A stretch of DNA of 64,000 nucleotides, from the NCBI RefSeq assembly GCF_029626025.1, contig NZ_JARUBF010000001.1, positions 3,472,001 through 3,536,000 on the forward strand. Reading direction: 5' to 3'. This DNA comes from Solwaraspora sp. WMMD406 (lineage in GTDB: Bacteria; Actinomycetota; Actinomycetes; Mycobacteriales; Micromonosporaceae). The notes below the pieces were generated by a model, which did no database searches, was not told the DNA's origin, and saw only the letters and a list, made by a program, of their open reading frames with translations. Position numbers and translations under genes: made by a program. Of the stretch, positions 40,291 to 49,315 are shown in pieces (position 1 is the stretch's first letter; the number at the start of each line of letters is the position of its first letter).

Positions 40291-41562
40291 ATGACTATTC
40301 AGGCCTCCGCGCCGCCGAAGACCAAGTCGCAGGCGTTGCGCTCCTACGATGTCGCCGACTTCCCGGCCCTCACCGGCCTGGAGGAGGAGTGGCGGTTCAC
40401 CCCGCTGAAGCGGCTGCGCGGTCTGGCCGCCGGCGCTCCGGCGGCCACCGCGTCGGTCGACCACGAGTACGCCGACCTGCCCGCCGGTGTGGCGGTACGG
40501 CGGACCGACCGTACCGACCCCCGGGTCGGCACCGTGCTGACCCCGTTCGACCGGATCAGCGCCCTGGCCTACGAGCAGGCCACCGAGGTCCTGGTGGTGG
40601 AGGTCGCACCGGAGGCCACCCCGACCGAGCCGGCGGTGGTCCGGATCGTCGGCACCGGCGCGCACGGCGTCGCCTACGCGCACACCCTGGTCGACGTCGG
40701 CCGGTTCGCCGAGGCGACCCTGGTGCTGGACCAGGTCGGGTCGATCACCCTCGCCGACAACGTCGAGGTGATCGTCGGCGACGGAGCGAAGCTGACCCTG
40801 GTCACCGTCGCGGACTGGGCACCCGACGCGGTGCAGGCCGAACACCTCAAGTTCCGGCTCGGCCGCGACGCCCGGGTGACCCACGTCCAGGTGACCCTCG
40901 GCGGCGACCTCGTCCGCCAGTTCACCAGCGTCGAGTACACCGGTCGCGGCGGCGAAGCCGAGCTGTACGGCCTCTACTTCGCCGACGCCGGCCAGCACCT
41001 GGAGCACCGGCAGCTGGTCGACCACACGGTGCCGGACTGCCGCAGCAACGTCGGCTACCGGGGCGCGCTGCAGGGCGACGACGCGCACACCGTCTGGGTC
41101 GGCGACGTGTTGATCCGGGCCGGGGCGACCGGCACCGACACCTACGAGATCAACCGGAACCTCCTGCTCACCGACGGGGCACGCGCCGACTCGGTGCCCA
41201 ACCTGGAGATCGAGACCGGCGAGGTGGCCGGGGCCGGGCACGCCAGCGCCACCGGCCGGTTCGACGACGAGCAGCTGTTCTACCTGATGGCCCGGGGCAT
41301 CCCGGAGGCCGAGGCACGCAAACTGGTGGTCCGGGGCTTCTTCGCCGAGCTGCTCAACAAGATCCCGGTGGCGGAGCTGCGCGAGCGCCTCGGCGACGCG
41401 ATCGAACGCCGGCTGCGGCGCGCCGAGGCCGGCGACGCCCCGAACGGCGACGCCCCGAACGGGATCCGGTCGGCCGGCCCGACCGGCGACCCCGCCGGAC
41501 CGGCCGTCCCGGGCCAACCCGTACCCGGCCAGCCCGGTACGGCGGCGAACGGAATCCGGTGA
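40291..41562 (+). CDS. sufD: Fe-S cluster assembly protein SufD
   Basis: Partner of SufB in the SufBC2D complex. The 423-residue product has the weaker N-terminal domain (LTGLEEEWRFTPLKRLRGLA) and the conserved beta-helix and C-terminal region (NVGYRGALQGDDAHTVWVGD; GRFDDEQLFYLMARGIPEAE). A low-complexity tail of about 50 residues with APNGDAPNG and PGQPVPGQPG repeats follows. ATG 40291 has AGGAAGAG just upstream. Confidence 0.95.
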   Translation: MTIQASAPPKTKSQALRSYDVADFPALTGLEEEWRFTPLKRLRGLAAGAPAATASVDHEYADLPAGVAVRRTDRTDPRVGTVLTPFDRISALAYEQATEVLVVEVAPEATPTEPAVVRIVGTGAHGVAYAHTLVDVGRFAEATLVLDQVGSITLADNVEVIVGDGAKLTLVTVADWAPDAVQAEHLKFRLGRDARVTHVQVTLGGDLVRQFTSVEYTGRGGEAELYGLYFADAGQHLEHRQLVDHTVPDCRSNVGYRGALQGDDAHTVWVGDVLIRAGATGTDTYEINRNLLLTDGARADSVPNLEIETGEVAGAGHASATGRFDDEQLFYLMARGIPEAEARKLVVRGFFAELLNKIPVAELRERLGDAIERRLRRAEAGDAPNGDAPNGIRSAGPTGDPAGPAVPGQPVPGQPGTAANGIR

Positions 41563-41903
41563 CCATGGTCGATCTGATCCGGGTCTGCGCCACTACGGAG
41601 ATCCCCAAAGGCACCGCGGTCAGCGCCGACATCGAGGGCGTCCAGGTCGCCGTCGTACACACCGACGAGGGTTCCTTCCACGCCGTACACGACGAGTGCT
41701 CGCACGCCGCGGTCGCCCTGTCCGAGGGCGAGGTGGACGGCTGCACCCTCGAATGCTGGCTGCACGGCTCCCGGTTCGACCTGCGGACCGGGGCGCCGAC
41801 CGGGCTGCCCGCCACCGAACCCGTACCCGTCTTCCCCGTCGAGATCCACGACGGCGACATCTACGTCAGTCTGACGCCGAGCAATGGAGTAGCCGCACCA
41901 TGA
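41559..41903 (+). CDS. Rieske-type ferredoxin in the suf operon
   Basis: About 114 residues, soluble, with a complete Rieske domain: CSHAAVALSEGEV supplies C-x-H and CWLHGSRFD the second C-x-x-H. It lacks the disulfide Cys pair seen in the lipoprotein at 2571, so it is of the low-potential oxygenase-ferredoxin type. GTG 41559 overlaps the sufD stop (GTGA); ATG 41565 is a possible alternative. Actinobacterial suf operons often carry this gene; it may donate electrons for cluster assembly. Confidence 0.93.
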   Translation: MTMVDLIRVCATTEIPKGTAVSADIEGVQVAVVHTDEGSFHAVHDECSHAAVALSEGEVDGCTLECWLHGSRFDLRTGAPTGLPATEPVPVFPVEIHDGDIYVSLTPSNGVAAP

Positions 41904-42673
41904 GCGTTCTGGAGATCCGTGACCTGCAGGTGTCGGTCAAGCTGCCGGAGGGCGAGCACAAGCCGATCCTGGCCGGGGTGACGCTGACCGTCCGGGCGGG
42001 GGAGACCCACGCCATCATGGGCCCGAACGGCTCGGGCAAGTCGACCCTGGCCTACTCGGTCGCCGGCCACCCCAAGTACGAGATCACCGGCGGTGAGGTG
42101 CTGCTCGACGGGGCCGACGTGCTGTCGATGTCGGTCGACGAGCGGGCCCGCGCCGGGCTCTTCCTCGCCATGCAGTACCCGGTGGAGGTGCCGGGCGTCT
42201 CGGTGGCCAACTTCCTGCGTACCGCCAAGACCGCGGTCGACGGCACCGCGCCGAAGCTGCGCACCTGGGCCGGCGAGCTGCGCGGCGCCATGGAGCGGCT
42301 GCAGATGGACCCGGCGTTCGCCCAGCGCAACGTCAACGAGGGCTTCTCCGGCGGCGAGAAGAAGCGGCACGAGATCATGCAGCTGGAGCTGCTCAACCCC
42401 AAGATCGCGATCCTCGACGAAACCGACTCCGGGCTGGACATCGACGCGCTGCGGGTGGTCAGCGAAGGCGTCAACCGGGTACGCGGGTCGGGCCGGACCG
42501 GACTGCTGCTGATCACCCACTACACCCGCATCCTGCGCTACATCAAGCCGGACTTCGTGCACGTCTTCGTCGGCGGCCGCATCGTCGAGCAAGGCGGCCC
42601 GGAGCTGGCCGACAAGCTCGAGGCCGAAGGCTACGAGCGGTACGTCGCGGGCGCGGGCGCGGCCACGGCCTGA
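41900..42673 (+). CDS. sufC: Fe-S cluster assembly ATPase SufC
   Basis: The ABC-type ATPase of the SufBCD complex. The 257-residue protein has Walker A IMGPNGSGKSTLAYS (about 35-49), the SufC-type signature FSGGEKKRHEIMQL and Walker B IAILDETDSGLDIDAL. ATG 41900 overlaps the ferredoxin stop (ATGA). Confidence 0.97.
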   Translation: MSVLEIRDLQVSVKLPEGEHKPILAGVTLTVRAGETHAIMGPNGSGKSTLAYSVAGHPKYEITGGEVLLDGADVLSMSVDERARAGLFLAMQYPVEVPGVSVANFLRTAKTAVDGTAPKLRTWAGELRGAMERLQMDPAFAQRNVNEGFSGGEKKRHEIMQLELLNPKIAILDETDSGLDIDALRVVSEGVNRVRGSGRTGLLLITHYTRILRYIKPDFVHVFVGGRIVEQGGPELADKLEAEGYERYVAGAGAATA

Positions 42674-42716
42674 CGCCGCGGTCCCTCCCAACCCGCAGAA
42701 GGGCGGCCTGACGCCG

Positions 42717-44033
42717 ATGAGCACCATAGCGATCTCCCGGGACACCTCACCGCAGAGCGGCCCGCCGGCCCTCGACGTCGAGGCCGTCCGCGCCGACTTC
42801 CCGATCCTCGGCCGGGAGGTCAACGGCCATCCGCTGGTCTACCTGGACAGCGCCAACACCTCGCAGAAACCCCGGCAGGTGCTCGACGCGCTGACCGACT
42901 ACTACCAGCGGCACAACGCCAACGTGGCCCGCTCGGTGCACACCCTGGGTACCGAGTCCACCGAGGCGTACGAGGGTGCCCGGGCCACGGTCGCCGCGTT
43001 CGTCGGCGCGGCCAGCCCGGACGAGGTGGTGTTCACCAAGAACTCCACCGAGGCGATCAACCTGGTGGCGTACGCCTTCTCCAACGCCTCGGCCGCGGGT
43101 CTCGCCGGCACCGGCACCGACCCCCGGCTGCGCCTCGGGCCCGGCGACGAGGTGGTGATCTCCGAGATGGAGCACCACTCGAACATCGTGCCGTGGCAGC
43201 TGCTCTGCCAACGTTCCGGTGCCACGCTGCGCTGGTTCGGGCTCACCGAGGACGGCCGGCTCGACGAGTCCGACCTGGACCAGATCGTCACCGAGCGGAC
43301 CAAACTGGTCTCCCTGGTGCACATGTCCAACATCCTCGGTACGGTCAACGACCTCACCGCGATCACCCGCCGGGTCCGCGAGGTCGGCGCGCTGCTGCTA
43401 CTGGACTGCTCGCAGTCGGTGCCACACCGACCGGTGGACGTCGCCGAGCTCGACGCAGACTTCATCGTCTTCACCGGACACAAGATGTGCGGCCCGACCG
43501 GGATCGGCGTGCTGTGGGGGCGGGCCGCCCTGCTGGCGGCGATGCCGCCGGTGCTCGGCGGCGGCTCGATGATCGAGACGGTGGCGATGAGCGGATCGAC
43601 GTTCGCCCCGCCACCGGCCCGGTTCGAGGCCGGCACCCCGCCGATCGCCCAGGCGATCGGCCTCGGCGCGGCCGTCGACTACCTGTCCGCGCTCGGCATG
43701 CCGGCCATCGCCGCGCACGAGGAGCTGATCACCTCGTACGCCCTGGACGCCCTGGCCACCGTACCGGGACTGCGGATCGTCGGACCGGCCGAACCGGTCG
43801 GCCGCGGCGGCACGATCTCGTTCGCGCTCGACGGCATCCATCCGCACGACGTGGGTCAGATCCTGGACGCACAGGGGGTCCAGGTACGGGTGGGTCATCA
43901 CTGTGCCCGGCCGGTCTGCGTCCGCTACGGTCTGCCGGCCACCACCCGGGCGTCGTTCTACCTCTACACCACCATCGGTGAGGTCGATTCGCTGGTGCGT
44001 GGGCTGGAACAGGTGCGGAAGGTGTTCGACTGA
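42717..44033 (+). CDS. sufS: cysteine desulfurase SufS
   Basis: PLP enzyme that removes sulfur from cysteine and passes it to SufU. The 438-residue protein has the PLP lysine K256 in TGHKMCGPTG and the persulfide-forming C396 in RVGHHCARPVC. EMEHHSNIVPWQ supplies the His that stacks on PLP. It starts 43 bases after sufC and its stop shares one base with the sufU start. Confidence 0.97.
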   Translation: MSTIAISRDTSPQSGPPALDVEAVRADFPILGREVNGHPLVYLDSANTSQKPRQVLDALTDYYQRHNANVARSVHTLGTESTEAYEGARATVAAFVGAASPDEVVFTKNSTEAINLVAYAFSNASAAGLAGTGTDPRLRLGPGDEVVISEMEHHSNIVPWQLLCQRSGATLRWFGLTEDGRLDESDLDQIVTERTKLVSLVHMSNILGTVNDLTAITRRVREVGALLLLDCSQSVPHRPVDVAELDADFIVFTGHKMCGPTGIGVLWGRAALLAAMPPVLGGGSMIETVAMSGSTFAPPPARFEAGTPPIAQAIGLGAAVDYLSALGMPAIAAHEELITSYALDALATVPGLRIVGPAEPVGRGGTISFALDGIHPHDVGQILDAQGVQVRVGHHCARPVCVRYGLPATTRASFYLYTTIGEVDSLVRGLEQVRKVFD

Positions 44034-44488
44034 TGGAGCTCGAGCAGCTGTACCAGGAGATCATCCTGGACCACTACAAGCACCCGCAGGGCCGTGGACT
44101 ACGGGAGCCGTACGCGGGCGAGGCGCACCACGTCAACCCGACCTGCGGTGACGAGGTGACCGTCCGGGTGGCGTTGGACGCCGACACCCACGTCGGGGTG
44201 TCGCACGACGGCCAGGGCTGTTCGATCAGCCAGGCCTCGGCGAGCGTGCTCTACGACCTGGTCGACGGCCGGTCGGTCGAGGAGGCGTTCGCCGTGCACG
44301 GCGCCTTCGTCGAACTGGTGTCCGGTCGTGGCACGGTCGAACCGGACGAAGATGTGCTGGGCGACGGGGTGGCGTTCGCCGGTGTGGCGCGTTACCCGGC
44401 TCGGGTCAAGTGTGCGTTGCTGCCGTGGATGGCGTTCAAGGACGCGGCGGCGCGTGCCGGTGTGGGCGCGAGCCCGGAGGTGAAATGA
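44033..44488 (+). CDS. sufU: Fe-S assembly sulfur-acceptor SufU
   Basis: Zinc-dependent sulfur acceptor for SufS. The 151-residue protein shows LYQEIILDHYKHPQGRG, the first ligand region NPTCGDEV, GQGCSISQASASVL and ARVKCALLPW, giving the three conserved Cys. The stop/start overlap with sufS is TGATG. Confidence 0.96.
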   Translation: MELEQLYQEIILDHYKHPQGRGLREPYAGEAHHVNPTCGDEVTVRVALDADTHVGVSHDGQGCSISQASASVLYDLVDGRSVEEAFAVHGAFVELVSGRGTVEPDEDVLGDGVAFAGVARYPARVKCALLPWMAFKDAAARAGVGASPEVK

Positions 44489-44913
44489 TGAGTTCCGACC
44501 AGACCATGACCGAGGCGACGCCTGACGCGGCGGCCACCGGTGGCGGCAGCGCCCCGGAGACCACCGCGAACGGCGGGGCCCCGGCCGGCAAGCCCGCTCT
44601 CGCCGACATCGAGGAGGCGATGAAGGACGTCGTCGACCCGGAGCTCGGCATCAACGTGGTCGATCTCGGCTTGGTGTACGGCGTACACGTCGACGACGAC
44701 AACGTGGCGACTCTGGACATGACGCTGACCAGCGCTGCTTGCCCGCTGACCGACGTGATCGAGGATCAGGCCCGGCAGGCGCTGACCACGGGTCCGGGCG
44801 GTGGGCTGGTGTCCGACATCCGGATCAACTGGGTGTGGTTGCCGCCATGGGGCCCGGACAAGATCACCGACGAGGGTCGGGACCAGCTGCGGGCCCTCGG
44901 CTTCAACGTGTGA
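44488..44913 (+). CDS. sufT: SufT/MIP18-type metal-sulfur cluster protein (DUF59)
   Basis: A 141-residue protein with a low-complexity first third and then the DUF59 domain: IEEAMKDVVDPELGINVVDL, GLVYGVHVDDD, MTLTSAACPLTDVIEDQ with the conserved Cys, and VWLPPWGPDKIT. SufT-type proteins help cluster maturation or delivery. ATG 44488 has GGAGG at 7 bases; ATG 44485 would overlap the sufU stop. It ends the suf operon. Confidence 0.93.
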   Translation: MSSDQTMTEATPDAAATGGGSAPETTANGGAPAGKPALADIEEAMKDVVDPELGINVVDLGLVYGVHVDDDNVATLDMTLTSAACPLTDVIEDQARQALTTGPGGGLVSDIRINWVWLPPWGPDKITDEGRDQLRALGFNV

Positions 44914-44952
44914 TCTCGCCCCGTGACGGTGCTGGTGCCGTACCCGGTCCGG

Positions 44953-45714
44953 CTAACGCACCAGGCCGACCAGCGCCCGCTTGAGGTGTCCGTCGTGCCG
45001 ATGGTCGACCCAGCCGACCGCGCTGATCGGCCGACCCTGGCGGCGCGCCTCGTCGCAGTAGTCGAGCACGTCGGTGGCCGGCTGGTAGTCGGTCACCGCC
45101 AGGGCGGCGTTGGCCCGTAGCTTGTAGGCCGCGTCCTCGGCGTCGCGGACCGCGACGCGGCCGTCGTCGTCGCGTCGGGCGGCCACGGTGATCCGCCAGC
45201 CGAAGATCTGCACCAGCACGATCCCACTCGGGGCGTCGGGCGGAATGCTCACCTCGGCGTTGGCCCGCGCCAGCGCCTCGGCTACCTCGCGCTGGTAGGT
45301 GCCGGCCCAGGCCGCCTGGGCGTGCTGGGGCCGCATCACCGCCAGCAGGTCGGCTTGTGCCTCGGCGGGTAGCGCGGTGAGCAGCGCGGCGGTGGTCGCC
45401 TGCGGCAGCCGGTCGGCGACCGCCCGGACCTGGTCGGCCGGCAGCCCGGTGAGCAGCCGTACGGCGCCGGCGGTGGGCATGCTCGCCGTCAGCTCGGCGA
45501 GCTGTTCGGTGGTGAGCAGTGCTATCAGGCGGGCCCGCAGCTCGTCCCCGGCGGCGGGCAACAGCCGGGTCAGATCGACCGGTTCCATCGCCGCGACCAC
45601 CACCGGCAGCCGGTCGGCGGGCATCGCCGCCAGCAGCCCGACGGCCTGCCGCGGTGGGGTGCTGCGGACCATCGCGATCAGCTGGGTAACGGGCATCATC
45701 CCACCGGGCAGCAT
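44953..45714 (-). CDS. MgtE-N-like repeat protein
   Basis: A 253-residue soluble protein. Its first 140 residues are a chain of short helical repeats (LLAAMPADRLPVVVAAMEPV, LLTGLPADQVRAVADRLPQA, LLTALPAEAQADLLAVMRP) like the MgtE N-terminal superhelical domain. The rest (VLVQIFGWRITVAARRDDDG; AVTDYQPATDVLDYCDEAR) is an unknown alpha/beta domain. No transmembrane channel is attached, so it is not a magnesium transporter itself. ATG 45714 has GGAG 9 bases upstream; TTG 45729 is an alternative. It converges with the suf operon. Confidence 0.75.
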   Translation of the reverse strand: MLPGGMMPVTQLIAMVRSTPPRQAVGLLAAMPADRLPVVVAAMEPVDLTRLLPAAGDELRARLIALLTTEQLAELTASMPTAGAVRLLTGLPADQVRAVADRLPQATTAALLTALPAEAQADLLAVMRPQHAQAAWAGTYQREVAEALARANAEVSIPPDAPSGIVLVQIFGWRITVAARRDDDGRVAVRDAEDAAYKLRANAALAVTDYQPATDVLDYCDEARRQGRPISAVGWVDHRHDGHLKRALVGLVR

Positions 45715-45987
45715 GTTGTTTCGCTCCAATGATCAGTTGAACCAAACGCGCCTGATGTGCGTAGCACCCCAGGTAGGGGTGATACATCAACCCGTTGGTG
45801 GACTTGCCCCTCGTTCGGCCAGGTCTGCCGGCATCTACGGCTGGCCGGACCACCGCACGACCTGCGAGGGACGCCTCCACCGCTGATCGTCGGCCTCCGG
45901 CGGGTCGTCCTCGCGCGGGGTCGGGTCGGCGTCCCGCTCGTGTCGGCACGGAACGCGACACGAGCTCGACTCGGCTACCCTGCGGCC

Positions 45988-46437
45988 ATGATCGCGCGCC
46001 TACGCTACCTCGACGAGCAGCTCAAACGGCAACTGTTGACAGTCGTGGGCGTGCTGGTGCTGTTCGGCGTCACGGTCAGCGCGGTGGGTGGGTTGTTCCT
46101 GCGGTCGGGGCAGGAACCCGATTTGGCCGCCCGTACGGCCGCCGTGGCGTTTCTCGACCGGCTCACCGACGGGCCGCAGGACGCCGCGTACGACCTGCTC
46201 TGTACCACCACACAGGCCGACCTCAGCCGTACCCGGTTCCTGGAGTGGTCGCGGGGGCTGGGGATCGAGGACTACTGGATCGGCGCGGTCCGGCCGATCG
46301 AGGCGGCGAGCCGACCGGAGTTGGCGACGGTCGGCGTCCGGATCACCACCACCACCGGCGTCGCGCAGGTGATCATGCTCGAGGTCGCCGTCAACCGGGG
46401 AAGCTGGCGGGTCTGCGCGGGTCCGTTCGCCCGCTGA
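45988..46437 (+). CDS. membrane-anchored NTF2/DUF4878-like protein
   Basis: A 149-residue protein with one N-terminal helix (LLTVVGVLVLFGVTVSAVGG) and an external domain (AVAFLDRLTDGPQDAAYDLL, then TTTQADLSRTRFLEWSRGLG) that has the layout of small lumenal DUF4878/NTF2-like domains of actinobacteria. Exact family uncertain. A TACCCT box at 45976-45981 seven bases before the ATG suggests a leaderless transcript. It converges with the zinc peptidase gene. Confidence 0.65.
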   Translation: MIARLRYLDEQLKRQLLTVVGVLVLFGVTVSAVGGLFLRSGQEPDLAARTAAVAFLDRLTDGPQDAAYDLLCTTTQADLSRTRFLEWSRGLGIEDYWIGAVRPIEAASRPELATVGVRITTTTGVAQVIMLEVAVNRGSWRVCAGPFAR

Positions 46438-46483
46438 CGCGCGGACCGGTGCCGGCCGCTGGTGCGCCAGCCCGGCTCTCAGG

Positions 46484-47410
46484 TCACCGGGCCCCGGCGA
46501 ACGTGTCGCAGCTGGTCGGATCTCCACTGGTGAAGCCCCGTCCGAACCACTCCTGGCGTTGGGCAGAGGTGCCATGGGTGAACTGGGACGGTTCCACCGG
46601 GTTGCCGGCTCGCCGGGCGATCGCGTCGTCGCCTATCGCCGCGGCGGTGTCCAGCCCTTCCTGGATGTCGCGTTCGGTGACACTGGTGAAGATGCGCTGC
46701 CCACTGGCGTCAGCTGTTCCGGTGGCGTTGTGGGCCCAGGCACCGGCGAAGCAGTCGGCCTGCAGCTCCATCAGCACGGACAGCTCGTTGGCCCCGCCCG
46801 GGTCACGTTCCTGCTGCCGGCGGACCTCATCGGCGATACCGAGCAGGGTCTGGACGTGGTGGCCGTACTCGTGGGCGACCACGTACGGCTGGGCGAACTC
46901 GCCGCCGGCGCCGAGCCGCTCGGCGAGCACCTGGTAGAAGGTCAGATCGAGGTAGACCCGTCGATCGGCGGGGCAGTAAAACGGCCCCACCCCGGAGTCG
47001 GCCGATCCGCAACCGGTGTCGACGAACCGCTCGAAGAAGACCGTCTCCGCCGGCTGGTAGGGCCTACCGAAGTGCTCCGGGAGGGCGGTGCGCCAGTACG
47101 CCTGCACCGAGTTGACGTACAGCGTGTTGCGGCAGTCGAGCTGGGTCAGCGCGTCGTCGGCCGCGCACCGTTGTTCCAGCGCGGCGTCGCCACCGGTTTC
47201 GCCGCCACCGCCGTCACCCGTCAGCGCGTTGAGGCCGAATCCGCCACCCACGAGGGTGATCAGGAGGGCCACCACCACCCCGACCAGCGTGCCGCGACCA
47301 CCGCCGCCGATCGGGATGCGAAGGGGGACTCCGCCCGATCCGCCGCCGGCACCTCGTTGATCCCGCACCTGACTGGTGTCGATCCGCGCGTTTCGATTGA
47401 GCTTCAACAC
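46484..47410 (-). CDS. membrane-anchored neutral zinc metallopeptidase (YpfJ family)
   Basis: A 308-residue protein with a Gly-rich cytosolic N-terminus, one membrane helix (TLVGVVVALLITLVGGGFGL, about 41-60) and an external peptidase domain. The HExxH zinc site is H180-E181-Y-G-H184, and a downstream MELQADCFAGAW supplies the third ligand. Conserved Cys and FYCPADRRVYLDLTFY fit the putative neutral zinc metallopeptidase family. Substrate unknown. GTG 47410. Confidence 0.88.
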   Translation of the reverse strand: MLKLNRNARIDTSQVRDQRGAGGGSGGVPLRIPIGGGGRGTLVGVVVALLITLVGGGFGLNALTGDGGGGETGGDAALEQRCAADDALTQLDCRNTLYVNSVQAYWRTALPEHFGRPYQPAETVFFERFVDTGCGSADSGVGPFYCPADRRVYLDLTFYQVLAERLGAGGEFAQPYVVAHEYGHHVQTLLGIADEVRRQQERDPGGANELSVLMELQADCFAGAWAHNATGTADASGQRIFTSVTERDIQEGLDTAAAIGDDAIARRAGNPVEPSQFTHGTSAQRQEWFGRGFTSGDPTSCDTFAGAR

Positions 47411-47562
47411 CGACCCCGATCGTCGAGACGTGGCGCATCCGCCGGGCGTGGTACCGGCGGGCGACGGGCAGGTGCCGGGCGGGGTGGCCGACCGGCGTCC
47501 GCTTCCTACCCGATGATCTTGTCTGATAATCCGTTGGGAGCGACGTCGGTCGCGACGCTACG

Positions 47563-47592
47563 ATGGGGGACGTGCTGCTCTGCGAAGGCTGA
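47563..47592 (+). CDS. possible leader peptide upstream of the ABC-F gene
   Basis: ATG GGG GAC through TGA encodes the nine residues MGDVLLCEG. A TACGAT -10-like box (47559-47564) would start transcription near 47571, so translation could instead begin leaderless at GTG 47572 (VLLCEG). It ends eight bases before a hairpin and 84 bases before the ABC-F start. Its role as a regulatory upstream ORF is inferred from position. Confidence 0.45.
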   Translation: MGDVLLCEG

Positions 47593-47600
47593 ACCGCCCG

Positions 47601-47629
47601 GCGCCGACGGAGGATTCACCCGTCGGCGC
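47601..47629 (+). promoter_or_regulatory. attenuator-like hairpin before the ABC-F gene
   Basis: A perfect 10-bp stem (47601-47610 with 47620-47629, arm GCGCCGACGG) and 9-base loop lies between the short leader ORF and the ABC-F gene. A ribosome stalled on the leader could prevent it forming. The following ATTGTCGTG is only a weak terminator tail. Confidence 0.55.
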
Positions 47630-47676
47630 ATTGTCGTGTCCGCAAGTCAGCCTTTGACATCGGGGAGCGAAGAACG

Positions 47677-49284
47677 ATGATCACCGCTACGGGCCTGGAA
47701 CTACGCGCGGGATCGCGGATCCTGCTGTCGGACACCACCCTGCGGGTGCAGCCCGGCGACCGGATCGGTCTGGTCGGCCGCAACGGTGCCGGAAAGACCA
47801 CCACCCTCAAGGTGCTGGCCGGGGAGGGCCTGCCCTATGCCGGGCAGGTCGAGCGGCGCAGCACGGTCGGATACCTGCCGCAGGATCCCCGTACCGGCGA
47901 TCTGGGCGTGACCGCCCGCGACCGGGTGCTGTCCGCACGGGGGCTGGACACGTTGATGGCGCAGATGTCCGAGCTGGAGGGCCGCCTCGCCGAGGGCGGC
48001 ACCGACGACAAGCTGGTACGCCGTTACGGCGTACTGGAGGATCAGTTCGCCTCGCTGGGCGGGTACGCGGCCGAGGCGGAGGCGGCGCGGATCTGCGCCA
48101 ACCTCGGTCTGCCGGATCGGGTCCTCAACCAGACCATCGGTACGCTCTCCGGCGGCCAGCGCCGACGGATCGAGCTGGCCCGCATCCTGTTTCGTGACGC
48201 GGCTGAGAACGGCGGCGGGATCCTGCTGCTGGACGAGCCCACCAACCACCTCGACGCCGACTCGATCACCTGGCTGCGCGGGTTCCTCGCCGGACACAAG
48301 GGCGGGCTGATCGTCATCAGCCACGACGTGTCGCTGCTGGAGGCCGTGGTCAACAAGGTCTGGTTCCTCGACGCCACCCGATCAGTGGTCGACGTCTACA
48401 ACGTCGGGTGGGCGGCGTACCAGCAGCAACGGGAGACCGACGAGCGCCGCCGCCGCCGCGAGCGGGCCAACGCCGAGAAGAAGGCCGGCGCGCTGATGGC
48501 GCAGGCCGACAAGATGCGCGCCAAGGCCACCAAGACGGTCGCCGCCCAGAACATGGCCCGGCGGGCGGAGAAGCTGCTCTCCGGTCTGGAGGAGGTGCGG
48601 GTCGCGGACAAGGTGGCGAAGGTGCGTTTTCCGAGCCCGGCACCCTGTGGCAAGACACCGTTGACCGCCGCCGGTCTGTCGAAGTCGTACGGGTCGCTGG
48701 AGATCTTCTCCGGGGTCGACGTCGCGGTCGACCGGGGTTCCCGGGTGGCGATCCTCGGCCTCAACGGTGCCGGCAAAACAACCCTGTTGCGCATACTCGG
48801 TGGTCTGGTGCAGCCCGACTCGGGGGCGGTGGCACCCGGACACGGTCTTCGTATCGGCTACTACGCCCAGGAACACGAGACCCTGGACGTCGAGCGGTCG
48901 GTGCTGGACCACATGCGTAGTGCCGCGGTCGAGCAGTCGGATACCGAACTGCGAAAAATTCTCGGAGCCTTCCTGTTCAGTGGTGAGGACGTCAACAAGC
49001 CGGCCGGTGTCCTCTCCGGCGGCGAGAAGACACGGCTGGCGTTGGCCACCCTTGTCTGTTCCGGTGCGAACGTTCTGCTCCTCGATGAGCCGACCAACAA
49101 CCTGGATCCAGTCAGCCGCGAACAGGTTCTCGATGCGATAGCTCGGTATCCGGGCGCGATCGTGCTGGTGACCCACGATCCGGGTGCCGTGCTGGCGCTG
49201 AAACCGGACCGGGCGATTCTCCTGCCCGACGGTGACGAGGACACGTGGAGCGACGACCTGCTGGAACTCGTGGAACTTGCATGA
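47677..49284 (+). CDS. ABC-F family ATPase
   Basis: A 535-residue soluble twin-ATPase of the ABC-F class, which acts on the ribosome (translation factors of the EttA/Uup type, or ribosome-protecting antibiotic resistance). Domain 1 has Walker A LVGRNGAGKTTTLKVLAGEG and signature LSGGQRRRIELA with LLLDEPTNHLD. The P-site-type linker between the domains is long and basic (ERRRRRERANAEKKAGALMA, then AKATKTVAAQNMARRAEKLL). Domain 2 has ILGLNGAGKTTLLRIL, LSGGEKTRLALA and LLLDEPTNNLD. There are no membrane helices. ATG 47677 has GGGGAG about 11 bases upstream. The upstream leader and hairpin suggest regulated expression. Confidence 0.93.
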   Translation: MITATGLELRAGSRILLSDTTLRVQPGDRIGLVGRNGAGKTTTLKVLAGEGLPYAGQVERRSTVGYLPQDPRTGDLGVTARDRVLSARGLDTLMAQMSELEGRLAEGGTDDKLVRRYGVLEDQFASLGGYAAEAEAARICANLGLPDRVLNQTIGTLSGGQRRRIELARILFRDAAENGGGILLLDEPTNHLDADSITWLRGFLAGHKGGLIVISHDVSLLEAVVNKVWFLDATRSVVDVYNVGWAAYQQQRETDERRRRRERANAEKKAGALMAQADKMRAKATKTVAAQNMARRAEKLLSGLEEVRVADKVAKVRFPSPAPCGKTPLTAAGLSKSYGSLEIFSGVDVAVDRGSRVAILGLNGAGKTTLLRILGGLVQPDSGAVAPGHGLRIGYYAQEHETLDVERSVLDHMRSAAVEQSDTELRKILGAFLFSGEDVNKPAGVLSGGEKTRLALATLVCSGANVLLLDEPTNNLDPVSREQVLDAIARYPGAIVLVTHDPGAVLALKPDRAILLPDGDEDTWSDDLLELVELA

Positions 49285-49295
49285 ACTGCAGCACG

Positions 49296-49315
49296 GGTGG
49301 GCCTTCGGGCTCACC
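49296..49315 (+). terminator. UUCG-tetraloop hairpin after the ABC-F gene
   Basis: An 8-bp stem (one G-T wobble) closes a C-TTCG-G tetraloop 11 bases after the stop codon. It is a probable terminator; no T-run follows. Confidence 0.7.

Noticed and set aside
44953-45714. Magnesium transporter MgtE
   Set aside because: Only N-domain-like repeats are present; there is no channel domain or membrane helix.
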